Below, piece after piece: positions 40,597 to 48,881 of a stretch of DNA of 64,000 nucleotides. The position numbers and the translations under genes are program-made. This DNA is from JAGOVB01 sp964577365. Lineage in GTDB: Bacteria > Patescibacteriota > Minisyncoccia > Phycocordibacterales > PALSA-1337. The stretch spans positions 3,078-67,077 of the forward strand of contig CAZNYP010000004.1 of NCBI GenBank assembly GCA_964577365.1. The letters run 5' to 3'. The notes below the pieces were generated by a model. The model saw only the letters and a program-made list of their open reading frames with translations. It did no database searches and was not told the DNA's origin. Position 1 is the first letter of the stretch. Each line of letters opens with the position of its first letter.

Positions 40597-40650
40597 CTAT
40601 TTCTGTGGAGGAGTAACTGGCTTAGGTGCCTGTGGATTGTTGTCTGTCAT
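40597..40650 (-). CDS. possible 17-residue Pro-rich peptide
   Basis: Minus-strand frame encoding MTDNNPQAPKPVTPPQK, ending 7 nt before the bidirectional terminator. Proline and polar residues only, no hydrophobic core. CATATACC about 17 nt upstream of the ATG could be a -10 region. Position just ahead of a terminator supports expression, but the length allows chance. The rest of the eno-gpmI gap (40651-40840) holds no further coding sequence that I can see, only a TGCTAAAAT that may be the gpmI -10. Confidence 0.3.
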   Translation of the reverse strand: MTDNNPQAPKPVTPPQK

Positions 40651-40840
40651 TTGTTTTTAGGTATATGGGATCTTATGGGCCATATACGTATGCACTATTC
40701 TACCCCCAATTTCAGGGCCTTTAGAGCGTTATCACTTTGTTGACATTCCGTCAAAAAACATGAGCCAGTGTATGGCTTATTTCAGCCCTTCTGCTAAAAT
40801 GAGGAAACTGTGATGTAGTTTTTGTAACATTTACTTATAT

Positions 40841-42334
40841 ATGTCAATCGTACTTATTATATTAGACGGCTGGGGTTATCGAGAAGACAAAACCGACAAT
40901 GCCATCCTCGCTTCGAAAAAGCCTTACTTTGATTCATTGTGGGCAAAATATCCACATACCCTACTCGATGCTTCTGGACTCGCTGTGGGCCTCCCAGAGG
41001 GCCAGATGGGCAATAGTGAAATAGGTCACACCACGATCGGTGCCGGCAAAGTCATTGACACCGAGCTCGTGCGCATCCAAAAGGCGATCGACACCGGAGA
41101 GTTCGACAAAAACCCTGCATTCCAAGCACTCTTTAAACACGTAAAAGAAAATGATTCGGTACTCCACATCCAAGGTCTCCTCTCTGACGGTGGAGTGCAC
41201 AGTCACGAGGATCATCTCTTTGCGTTTCTCCGTGCGGCAAAAAAAGCTGGGATAAAAAAGGTAGCCATACATGCATTTACCGATGGGCGCGACACACCCC
41301 CACAGAGCGCAGCCGAATCACTCAAACGTCTCGAAAAAGTCCTCGAGGAAGTCGGCAATGCTTTTATCGCTACCATATCTGGTCGCTATTACGCTATGGA
41401 CCGTGACAACAACTGGGACCGACTAGCAAAGACCGAACAGGCGCTCTTTGAGTGCAAAGGCAATGTATGCACTATAAGGCCCTCAGAATTCGTCGAGAAT
41501 CTCTACAAAGAAGAGAAAAAGGACGAATACCTAGAACCTATCGTGTGTATCGGTGAGACAGGTGAAGGGTGTGCGATAAAGCCACATGATGGAGTGATTT
41601 TCTTCAATTTTCGTGCAGATCGAGCACGCATGCTATCGAGCAAGCTCCTCGAAAAACAGGGTGCGGATGACATCTGCTTTGTCACCTTTACCGAATACAG
41701 CACCGAATTCAAGTGCCTCGTCGCCTTCCCTCCTGCAAATATCCGCACAACCCTCGCAAAAGAGATATCTGACGCTGGCATGAAACAGGCACACATCGCA
41801 GAAACAGAAAAATTCCCACACGCTACATACTTTCTAAACGGTGGTGTCGAAAAACCATACCCTGGCGAGGTCCATATCATGCTCGATAGCCGAAAGGACG
41901 TAAAGACTCATGATCAAGCTCCCAAAATGCGTGCTGAGGGTATCGCCGACAAAGCGATCGAAGAAATAGAAAAAGGGACTGATTTTATCTTTATAAACTT
42001 CGCAAACCCAGACATGGTCGGACACACCGCAAATGTCCCCGCCATCATCGAGGCCGTCGAAGAGGTAGACAGACAGCTCTCACGAGTGATTAGCACTCTC
42101 GAGAAAAAACACGGCATCGCCTTTATCACTGCAGACCATGGAAATGCCGAAGTGAATATGGACAACGGGATCCCACACACCTCTCATACGACGAACAAAG
42201 TCCCCGCTATCCTCACGAGCACAGACTACACCCTAGAGTCAGGAGGTCTCGCAGATATAGCCCCAACCATCCTCTCACTCCTTTGTATCGAGCAGCCTGC
42301 GGATATGACTGGCCACAACATAGCGCATCACTAG
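40841..42334 (+). CDS. gpmI: 2,3-bisphosphoglycerate-independent phosphoglycerate mutase
   Basis: 497 residues, Mn-dependent alkaline-phosphatase superfamily enzyme interconverting 3- and 2-phosphoglycerate. Metal site DGWGYRED at the N-terminus, phosphoserine in QMGNSEIGHTTIGAGK, HIQGLLSDGGVHSHEDHL, FTDGRDTPPQSA, FNFRADRARM and the second metal site FANPDMVGHT with ITADHGNAE. It completes the step before enolase. Its last 60 nt overlap the convergent DedA-PAP2 gene. Confidence 0.97.
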   Translation: MSIVLIILDGWGYREDKTDNAILASKKPYFDSLWAKYPHTLLDASGLAVGLPEGQMGNSEIGHTTIGAGKVIDTELVRIQKAIDTGEFDKNPAFQALFKHVKENDSVLHIQGLLSDGGVHSHEDHLFAFLRAAKKAGIKKVAIHAFTDGRDTPPQSAAESLKRLEKVLEEVGNAFIATISGRYYAMDRDNNWDRLAKTEQALFECKGNVCTIRPSEFVENLYKEEKKDEYLEPIVCIGETGEGCAIKPHDGVIFFNFRADRARMLSSKLLEKQGADDICFVTFTEYSTEFKCLVAFPPANIRTTLAKEISDAGMKQAHIAETEKFPHATYFLNGGVEKPYPGEVHIMLDSRKDVKTHDQAPKMRAEGIADKAIEEIEKGTDFIFINFANPDMVGHTANVPAIIEAVEEVDRQLSRVISTLEKKHGIAFITADHGNAEVNMDNGIPHTSHTTNKVPAILTSTDYTLESGGLADIAPTILSLLCIEQPADMTGHNIAHH

Positions 42335-43552
42335 GACAGCCGTCGTTGAGACGATGAGGCCGAGTGCCGCTCCTGCCACAACATCGGTAAACCAGTGCAC
42401 ATTGAGATATATACGACTAAAGCCGACGAGGACCACCATCATGAAATTTGTAACCACAAAAAACTCTCGGTAGAGACTGTTTTTAATCTGTTTTGCAAAG
42501 AGATACGCCACAAAAAAGAAAAATATGGTTGCCGCTACCGTATGTCCGCTCGGGAAACTCTGATCCACGAGGTACATGACCGCATTATCAGGACGGACAC
42601 GCCCTACTATCTCCTTTAGTGCTGAAGTCAAAAACAAACCTACTCCCGTAGTGACCGCGAGTATGGTGGCATGAAAAAACTTTCTCTTTATCGCAAGGTG
42701 GATGATGTACACACCTCCAACGATAGAGAGCACCGCTGGACTCAAAATATAGCTCACGAGTACGAAAAATGTATTCCAGCTATGACTGAGTTGTTCAATG
42801 AAGATACTGAGCCACACATCGAACTGGACGAGAAATGTATGAGCTGACAGTGCATCCTGCATCGTCCGAGTAAACACATATATCGCTACCACGTTGAGTG
42901 CCAAAATGTGCAACTCATAGTGAGTAAAAATGTGTCTACGACTATTTATGTACCGATATCCCCATATCAAGAGTCCAATGACGATAAATCCGATGAGCAC
43001 GATCTTGCCCAATATCTCTGATACGAGCTCGTAGCTCGCTCCAAAGACATACCCTGCAGCAACAGATAGACTAGCCCAGATGAGACAGCCGAGTGCATTT
43101 ATAGGTAAAAATCGTTTGAGACGTACACGACTCGCTCCCACTGCAAATGGGACGAGAGGGCGCGTGAGTGGATTGAACCTGCCGATGAGGAGCGACTTTC
43201 CAGTATGTCGATCTACGACGATCTGAGCCTTCTCGATATCGAGAGGGGTAATGAGAAAATATCTACCGTATTTTACGAGTAGATTGTACCCAAACCTCCT
43301 ACCTAATGCATATGAGAAAATGTCCCCACAAAATGCTCCGACAACCGCAAAAGCAGTGACAATAAATGGGTTGATATAGCCCAGTTTTGCCACAAAGCCG
43401 GACAGCATCACCACTGTCTGTCCTGGTATGAGTGTCCCGAGGAGTGGGAGTGACTCGATAGCAGCAACAATAAAGACGATGGTATAGCCACCATGTATGA
43501 TGATTTGCTGGAGTACGGCGAGGATCGATGCAGAGAATTCGTGAATTTGCAC
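42275..43552 (-). CDS. DedA/SNARE-associated domain fused to PAP2 phosphatase
   Basis: 425 residues, GTG start at 43552 (TATAAT 6 nt upstream). Residues 1-200 are a DedA-family membrane domain (LLGTLIPGQTVVMLSGFVAK, FGYNLLVKYGRYFLITPLDI, the GRF-NPLTRP motif). Residues 220-425 are a PAP2 lipid phosphatase with all three motifs: KEIVGRVRP, PSGHT and SRIYLNVHWFTDVVAG. DedA proteins flip or recycle undecaprenyl phosphate and PAP2 enzymes dephosphorylate undecaprenyl pyrophosphate, so the fusion plausibly couples both steps of carrier recycling. It overlaps gpmI by 60 nt on the opposite strand. Confidence 0.92.
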   Translation of the reverse strand: MQIHEFSASILAVLQQIIIHGGYTIVFIVAAIESLPLLGTLIPGQTVVMLSGFVAKLGYINPFIVTAFAVVGAFCGDIFSYALGRRFGYNLLVKYGRYFLITPLDIEKAQIVVDRHTGKSLLIGRFNPLTRPLVPFAVGASRVRLKRFLPINALGCLIWASLSVAAGYVFGASYELVSEILGKIVLIGFIVIGLLIWGYRYINSRRHIFTHYELHILALNVVAIYVFTRTMQDALSAHTFLVQFDVWLSIFIEQLSHSWNTFFVLVSYILSPAVLSIVGGVYIIHLAIKRKFFHATILAVTTGVGLFLTSALKEIVGRVRPDNAVMYLVDQSFPSGHTVAATIFFFFVAYLFAKQIKNSLYREFFVVTNFMMVVLVGFSRIYLNVHWFTDVVAGAALGLIVSTTAVLVMRYVVASHIRRLLDTKE

Positions 43553-43641
43553 CCGACAATTATACCATGTAGCAAAAGGCTAAAATAACAAAAAAGTTAT
43601 TCCAGCCGATGCTTTAAATTTGTCTTTTTTATAGGTATTTT

Positions 43642-43647
43642 TATAAT
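43642..43647 (+). promoter_or_regulatory. -10 box of leaderless response regulator promoter
   Basis: TATAAT, then TATCCT, then ATG 43654; TTGTCT 16 nt upstream may be the -35. Confidence 0.65.
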
Positions 43648-43653
43648 TATCCT

Positions 43654-44328
43654 ATGCGTATTTTAGTCATAGAAGACGACATCGACCTACGAGACTATAT
43701 CCGTGCGCATTTGGAGCAGGAATCATTTGCGGTAGATGCTACCGCCGACGGTCAGCGTGGTATGTACATGGCTCAGACAAACGAGTACGACATCATCCTC
43801 CTCGATCTCACCCTCCCTCGCAAGGATGGCATGGACATCTGTGAAGAACTCCGTCTAGGCGGCAACAATACCCCTATCATCGTCATATCCGAGACCACAG
43901 AGCTCCCCGCAAAGGTTATCCTCCTCGACATGGGGGCAGATGATTATATTTCCAAACCGTTTGATATAAGCGAGCTCGTCGCCCGTGTCCGGGCACAGCT
44001 GCGTCGCCCACGCATTGCAGAACAATCAACTCTTTTTCTCGGAGATCTATACCTAAACGTAAACAAACAAGTAGTCATGCGTGGCGAGCGTGAGGTCTAT
44101 CTCACTCGCAAAGAATTCTCACTCCTCGAATACCTCATGCGACACAAGGGTGTCGTCCTCTCACGAGGTATACTGCTCGAACATGTATGGAATGCAGAGA
44201 GTGATCCTTTTACAAACACAGTAGAAGCACACATCTTGAGATTGCGTAAGAAAATAGGAACTACTGATGAACGTGAACTCATCCACAATGTACCAGGTAG
44301 AGGCTATAAAATAGACCTTATGAGATGA
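43654..44328 (+). CDS. OmpR/PhoB-family response regulator
   Basis: 224 residues. Receiver domain with acidic pocket EDD (8-10), phosphoacceptor Asp in ILLDLTLPRKDGMD, and the lysine in DYISKPFDISELVARVRAQL; then the OmpR winged helix (TRKEFSLLEYLMRHKGVVLS, DPFTNTVEAHILRLRKKIG, VPGRGYKID). No histidine kinase is adjacent, so it is an orphan regulator here. Its end overlaps the convergent nuclease gene by 11 nt. Confidence 0.94.
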   Translation: MRILVIEDDIDLRDYIRAHLEQESFAVDATADGQRGMYMAQTNEYDIILLDLTLPRKDGMDICEELRLGGNNTPIIVISETTELPAKVILLDMGADDYISKPFDISELVARVRAQLRRPRIAEQSTLFLGDLYLNVNKQVVMRGEREVYLTRKEFSLLEYLMRHKGVVLSRGILLEHVWNAESDPFTNTVEAHILRLRKKIGTTDERELIHNVPGRGYKIDLMR

Positions 44329-45148
44329 GATAGAGATCCTGGTTGTATTCTCCGACTCCCACGTATTCCGCCTCACCAGCTATAATCTTCTCAAAAGGTT
44401 TACAGTGCATGCAGCCATTTTTAGGACAGATGAATTCTTTTTTATCACGGGCTATTTTTACCTGATGTGCTACCTCATAGACCCTATCGTACGCTTCTTT
44501 TAGGTCAGGAAGAGTCACTGTCTTTGGGGTATCATCGCGGTCGATGTACCAGTAGCTCGCCCCACTAACTTTTCTCTTTTGACAATTGTGTACGAGGAGG
44601 TGGTATATGGGAAGCTGGAGTGAATTGTCTTTTTCATCCGACTTTCCAGTCTTGAAATCGAGAATGTGTACACTGTCATCCCCAGGCACGTACTGCATCC
44701 AGTCTACCTTTCCACATAAAATAATATTCTCATCTTCTGAGAGGTAGTACCACGGGAGATCTTCTTTCATACGCAATGCCTTTTGGACGAGTGGCTCTGG
44801 GTGCGATAGGACACGGTGTATCATCGAGACACCACGCTCTTTTGATTCTTTTTCACTTTCTGGTGATACAAAACCACCCTTTTTCCCTGTTACTTTTGAC
44901 CACTCTTTTTCAAATAGTTCGAGGAGTGGCTGTTTCATTCGGTCTTCGGCTTTTACCTGAGCGAGAGGTTCGAGGACTGCATGCACCGCAATACCGAGGG
45001 ACATCGCAGGGCTCACCACATTTATCTTTCGGCCAGTCTTTGGATCCTTGTAGACATTGTGGAGATAGTAGGCGCGCGGGCACTTCAAAAAGTCTCCCAT
45101 CGAAGAATGCGAGACCCAGACGGCGCTGAATTTGTTGCGTTCGGTCAT
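44318..45148 (-). CDS. PD-(D/E)XK nuclease with putative Fe-S cysteines (RecB/Cas4-like)
   Basis: 276 residues. HSSMGDFLKCPRAYYLHNVY is the RecB-family N-terminal motif with the first cysteine; catalytic core GKVDWMQ ... HILDFKTGK (D-x-K) and LQLPIYHLL (QxxxY) follow; three cysteines in CPKNGCMHC close a likely [4Fe-4S] site as in AddB/Cas4. No helicase part and no CRISPR genes nearby, so it is a stand-alone nuclease, perhaps acting with UvrD-like helicase elsewhere. Last gene of the nrnA operon; 4-nt overlap with the hydrolase gene. Confidence 0.85.
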   Translation of the reverse strand: MTERNKFSAVWVSHSSMGDFLKCPRAYYLHNVYKDPKTGRKINVVSPAMSLGIAVHAVLEPLAQVKAEDRMKQPLLELFEKEWSKVTGKKGGFVSPESEKESKERGVSMIHRVLSHPEPLVQKALRMKEDLPWYYLSEDENIILCGKVDWMQYVPGDDSVHILDFKTGKSDEKDNSLQLPIYHLLVHNCQKRKVSGASYWYIDRDDTPKTVTLPDLKEAYDRVYEVAHQVKIARDKKEFICPKNGCMHCKPFEKIIAGEAEYVGVGEYNQDLYLIS

Positions 45149-45753
45149 TTACGTAAGTCTACCACCACCGGATATATACGCTCAACAATCTTTGCATATC
45201 CCACGTCATTTGGGTGAATCGAGTCAAACATATATCGCGAATCCCCTACGAGACCTGCGAGAATATTTGAGACGTACCCCGTTTTATAGGTCTTGCTCAG
45301 TTCTGCATACATATCATCAGCATTGTCGAGGAGTGCCTGATCGCGCACACCGAGAATGACCACGACACTTCCGCCAGCCTGGAGCTTTTGAATGATCGTA
45401 GCGAGATTTGCACGAGTCGCAGACCGATCTACACGTCGGAGAAAATCATTGCCACCGAGAGACAGGAGGACGATACCCGGCTTTTGTGCGAGTACCTCAT
45501 CGACACGGACTACTCCATCACTACTCGTATTTCCATTTACCCCCATGTTTATGACGGGAGCATTGAGCTTTCGTGAGAGCTGTGAAGCCATGTCATTTCC
45601 CTTTGTTGAACCGTAGCCAAATGCCAAACTATCACCAAAGAGGACGACGGTGTCATTTTTAGGTGGGTAATTGGTAATGTCTTTTCGTACGAGGAAGAAA
45701 AAACCCACAAATACCGCTATGATAGCGATGATACTAGGCAGCCACTTTCTCAT
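45145..45753 (-). CDS. SGNH/GDSL-type esterase, membrane anchored
   Basis: 202 residues. N-terminal span (LPSIIAIIAVFVGFFFLV), then block I VVLFGDSLAFGYGSTKG with nucleophilic Ser, block II GVNGNTSSDG, block III LLSLGGNDFLRRV and block V DSIHPNDVGYAKIV (Asp/His). Extracytoplasmic TesA-like lysophospholipase/esterase or glycan deacylase. Overlaps both neighbours by 4 nt (translational coupling). Confidence 0.9.
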   Translation of the reverse strand: MRKWLPSIIAIIAVFVGFFFLVRKDITNYPPKNDTVVLFGDSLAFGYGSTKGNDMASQLSRKLNAPVINMGVNGNTSSDGVVRVDEVLAQKPGIVLLSLGGNDFLRRVDRSATRANLATIIQKLQAGGSVVVILGVRDQALLDNADDMYAELSKTYKTGYVSNILAGLVGDSRYMFDSIHPNDVGYAKIVERIYPVVVDLRK

Positions 45754-46340
45754 TGGATGGTGATTTTCTGGATAACTATGTCTTGTAATGGTTTATCGTC
45801 GATACTGGTCTCACTGGTAGCGATCGCATCAACAGTCTCGAGGCCCTTGGTCACACGACCGAAAATAGTGTAGCTGTGTGGAAGAGGTACGTCCTTGTGC
45901 ATAATGAAAAACTGGCTTCCGTTTGTATTTGGGCCTGCATTTGCCATAGCGAGAGTCCCACGAACGTAGCCACGAGCATATGACTCAGTCTGAGGATTGA
46001 GCTCGTCAGCAAAGGTATACCCAGGACCTCCACGGCCAGTGCCGGTAGGGTCTCCTCCCTGGATCATAAAGTCCTTTATCACACGATGAAAAATAACTCC
46101 GTTATAAAATCCTTTCTGAGCGAGAGTGGCAAAGTTTTCTACAGTTTTTGGAGCGTCGGATGGAAAGAGCTCTACTTCGATGATGCCTTTGTTTGTTTCG
46201 ATGGTTGCTTTTGACATGGTGGTGGTTATTGGGGTGGTGTTGATGATATTTGTAGTATTTTCGGTCTTTTTTTCCTTTGGGCTATAGCTAAAACCGAAAA
46301 ATACCAGTCCGATAAATAAAATAATTGCTACATATTTCAT
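45750..46340 (-). CDS. cyclophilin-type peptidyl-prolyl isomerase, membrane anchored
   Basis: 196 residues. N-terminal anchor (YVAIILFIGLVFFGFSYS), a Thr/Asn linker and the cyclophilin barrel: KGFYNGVIFHRVIKDFMIQG, GRGGPGYTFADELNPQ, GTLAMANAGPNTNGSQFFIM and YTIFGRVTKGLETVD. Catalytic Arg in FHRVI and the QFF motif are intact. Folds extracytoplasmic proteins. Starts 2 nt after the nrnA stop. Confidence 0.93.
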   Translation of the reverse strand: MKYVAIILFIGLVFFGFSYSPKEKKTENTTNIINTTPITTTMSKATIETNKGIIEVELFPSDAPKTVENFATLAQKGFYNGVIFHRVIKDFMIQGGDPTGTGRGGPGYTFADELNPQTESYARGYVRGTLAMANAGPNTNGSQFFIMHKDVPLPHSYTIFGRVTKGLETVDAIATSETSIDDKPLQDIVIQKITIQ

Positions 46341-46342
46341 AT

Positions 46343-47317
46343 CTATTTAGTATACTGATTTATTACAGAAAGTACACGTTCCCGAGCCTCGGCTACACTA
46401 CCCCTCATGAGGGCTCCAGCAGCTACCTTGTGTCCTCCACCACCGAGCTGTGGAATCATGACCGAGAGGTCGTACTTTTGGATATCCTGAGATCGGAAGC
46501 TGCATTTGACTTCATTTGGAGTATCTTCTACCCCACATCCGGCGAGGCTGACACCATGTACATTTCGTAGTATGCCAGATATGAGTGATGCCGAAGCAGC
46601 CTTTGGGTCGATATTCTCATTTTTCATATCTTCGAGGGAAATAAAAGATAGGATCACATCCCCCACCTTTTCTGCTTTTCGATAGGCCAGACTCTCGAAA
46701 CGGAGTACATCAAAATCCATCCGATGGAGTGCACTGATGTCCTGAGCAAATTCTGGAGCTAGGTCGCGTAGTTCCATAGCGATGACAAACGCCTCTTTGT
46801 TCGTCGTGGCATGCACAAAATTCCCGGTATCAGTGTATATACCGAGCAAAAGATTGCGTGCGATCGCATTTGTGATTGGTATATTCCACTTTTTGAGGAG
46901 TCGATAGACCATAACAGCGGTAGCAGAGGCGTTTGGATCGATGAGGTCGATAGCAGATCCACCTTTGTTTGATGCGTGATGGTCGATATTGATGACTTTG
47001 AGATGTGGCTCGAAGCTGAATTTTCCTTTTGAAGTGATGCGATCGACCGTCGAGTCGAGGATGATAAATAAATCGAACTCTTTTTGATCTATTTCGAGGA
47101 AATTTTTGGCGACAATTTTATCTGCACCTGGTAAATGCGCCATATTTGGATCGAGATCACTATCACCTTTTATCACCGTGACTTTCTTCCCGATACCAGT
47201 AAGGGCATGATACATAGCGAGTGCGCTCCCCTGACTATCGCAATCAGGACTAGGGTGTAAATGGAGCAAAATGAACTGGGCACGCTGAATTTCTGCAAAT
47301 ATTTGGTCTTCGATCAT
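46343..47317 (-). CDS. nrnA: DHH-family phosphoesterase (NrnA-like)
   Basis: 324 residues. DHH subfamily 1: HLHPSPDCDSQGSALAMYHA (DxD), ILDSTVDR, the DHH signature NIDHHASNKGG and the DHHA1 tail GGGGHKVAAGA. Degrades nano-RNA and may hydrolyse pAp or cyclic-dinucleotide products. TATAGT (47324-47329) lies 6 nt before the ATG. First gene of an operon with cyclophilin, SGNH esterase and PD-(D/E)XK nuclease. Confidence 0.93.
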   Translation of the reverse strand: MIEDQIFAEIQRAQFILLHLHPSPDCDSQGSALAMYHALTGIGKKVTVIKGDSDLDPNMAHLPGADKIVAKNFLEIDQKEFDLFIILDSTVDRITSKGKFSFEPHLKVINIDHHASNKGGSAIDLIDPNASATAVMVYRLLKKWNIPITNAIARNLLLGIYTDTGNFVHATTNKEAFVIAMELRDLAPEFAQDISALHRMDFDVLRFESLAYRKAEKVGDVILSFISLEDMKNENIDPKAASASLISGILRNVHGVSLAGCGVEDTPNEVKCSFRSQDIQKYDLSVMIPQLGGGGHKVAAGALMRGSVAEARERVLSVINQYTK

Positions 47318-47332
47318 GGGGACACTATATCA

Positions 47333-47366
47333 TAAAAAAAGGGCGCCCCGGAAAGCCAGGGCGCCT
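47333..47366 (-). terminator. terminator of the PEP-CTERM gene
   Basis: Stem GGCGCCC/GGGCGCC with GG..CC extension and TTTTTTT on the minus strand. It overlaps the upstream part of the nrnA promoter region. Confidence 0.85.
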
Positions 47367-47386
47367 TTCGACCATGTAGGTGGTCA

Positions 47387-47926
47387 CTACCGTCTCCAAC
47401 GCCGACGCACGAGGAACAGACCAATGCACCCGAGACCAGCGAGGGCAAAGTGCCCGGGCTCAGGGATACTGTTCAGTCGCGCAACATCGAGGACAAATAC
47501 GCCGGGATCGAGTATCAGCTCGATGACCCCGACGAAGGAACTCGGGGCAACACCAATCTCGCCGGGGTAGATGGCATCACCATCCCAGGTGGCCTGGGAG
47601 CCATCAAAGATTCTTCCGACGAGAAGCCATTCGGTATCCGTCGGGAGCTCGAACCGAAAACTCGGCACGACCTCGATCGCACCGCCGTCGATGGTGATCT
47701 TGAGAGGCTCGGTGGTTTGAATGGAGGTGTTACCCCATGAGGCATTCCAGAGTCCGCCGAAGCTCCACACCCGGAGGGTGTTTTTTTCGGTGTAGCCACC
47801 GGGGTACGCCTGGTCGAACTCTGTATAGGACATGATGTCCACCGCGTGGACATGGTTGAGGTTGGGAGAGGTTACGAGCATGGCAAGCACGCTCACAGCA
47901 CTGACGAAGAACGTTTTCATGTTCAT
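47387..47926 (-). CDS. PEP-CTERM sorting-domain protein
   Basis: 179 residues. Signal peptide (residues 1-28, ending HVHA), a beta-rich domain with few Lys and many Trp/Gly (LRVWSFGGLWNASWGNTS), then a textbook PEP-CTERM tail: SIPEPGHFALAGLGCIGLFL followed by VRRRWRR. That signal targets proteins to exosortase (EpsH/Xrt) for cleavage and surface attachment or release. No exosortase gene lies in the window. G+C is visibly higher than in nrnA and the downstream gene. ATG at 47926 or 47920; AAGG precedes both. Probable horizontal origin. Confidence 0.85.
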   Translation of the reverse strand: MNMKTFFVSAVSVLAMLVTSPNLNHVHAVDIMSYTEFDQAYPGGYTEKNTLRVWSFGGLWNASWGNTSIQTTEPLKITIDGGAIEVVPSFRFELPTDTEWLLVGRIFDGSQATWDGDAIYPGEIGVAPSSFVGVIELILDPGVFVLDVARLNSIPEPGHFALAGLGCIGLFLVRRRWRR

Positions 47927-47962
47927 GAAAACCTTATCAGACTATTTGCGAAACGTCAATAC

Positions 47963-48874
47963 CTAGTAGAGGTCTACATCCTCACGATACACCTGCTCCC
48001 CGTCAAACAATATCTCTACCTTGTAGCTACCTGGCGCGTCAGCGTATTTTTTCCCTGTTTCAGCATATGGTGAATACGTCGAAGATATAGTCTCTCCAGG
48101 ACCTATTTTCTTTGGATATGTGAGCTCTATCGGCGCACGATCCCCAAAGACAAGCTGGAACCTTACTCCATTCTCAAACGCCACCACCCCTTCGTTGTAA
48201 ATAGTGATGGTGAGCTCGGTGCGGCGATTATTCACGAGTGCTGGTGCAGGCACGATGGTGATGTCTTTTACAATAAATACAGGTACTTCGATGAGTGGTG
48301 TCGAGGTCGCAATAGGCTCTGCATAGGTACTAAATTTCCACATTCCCTCTGCCTTTGCAAAAATCAAGTCTCGTGTCGTCGAAGAACCAAACTCGTCTGT
48401 AATGACCGCAGTGACGATCATCGTGTCGTCGAGGCGACTCGTCCGGATGAACTGTGCACTCGAAAACTCTGTATCAAAAGCCTTGCGGACTTCGGCAAAA
48501 TCATCGACTACTGGTGTAGAGGTTGCGGGAGCTGGTTCGTCGATCACGATAGGAGGAAGTGCCTGTGGAGTGAGATCTGGAAAAGTAATGGGAGCGGGAG
48601 TACTAGGCGCAATCGCTGGGATTTTATCTCTAAAGAAAAACCAGACTATACCGAGCACCACACATATGAAGAAAAGAATGAGCAATGCAGAAAAACGCAT
48701 TCCCTTTTTGCGTGGTGCTCGTTTTTTCTTTGACTCGACATATGCGAGAGCCTGATCGATGTCGGCATCGTTCCAATCACCTGTATGCAAATCGCTTCGA
48801 ATCTTTTCAATGTGTGCTCCGATGGCCAGTTGCGATTCGATAAAAGTAGTGAGCTGTTTATCTGGTCGTTTCAC
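47963..48874 (-). CDS. membrane protein with extracytoplasmic beta domains, unknown function
   Basis: 303 residues, GTG start at 48874 with TATAAT at 48881-48886 (6 nt upstream). N-terminal cytoplasmic helix bundle with TFIESQLAIGAHIEKIRSDL and a DIDQALAYVESKKK segment, one span (FSALLILFFICVVLGIVWFF), a Pro/Thr-rich linker, a domain at about 125-190 resembling lipoprotein-type folds, and a CARDB-like Ig domain at about 200-300 (NNRRTELTITIYNEGVVAFE). Function unknown; probably surface exposed. Confidence 0.75.
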   Translation of the reverse strand: MKRPDKQLTTFIESQLAIGAHIEKIRSDLHTGDWNDADIDQALAYVESKKKRAPRKKGMRFSALLILFFICVVLGIVWFFFRDKIPAIAPSTPAPITFPDLTPQALPPIVIDEPAPATSTPVVDDFAEVRKAFDTEFSSAQFIRTSRLDDTMIVTAVITDEFGSSTTRDLIFAKAEGMWKFSTYAEPIATSTPLIEVPVFIVKDITIVPAPALVNNRRTELTITIYNEGVVAFENGVRFQLVFGDRAPIELTYPKKIGPGETISSTYSPYAETGKKYADAPGSYKVEILFDGEQVYREDVDLY

Positions 48875-48881
48875 CCCTACA

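Noticed and set aside
40651..40840. Small RNA or riboswitch between eno and gpmI
   Set aside because: The gap has a TTGACA and a TGCTAAAAT but no stable structured element that I can recognise; probably the gpmI promoter and leader.
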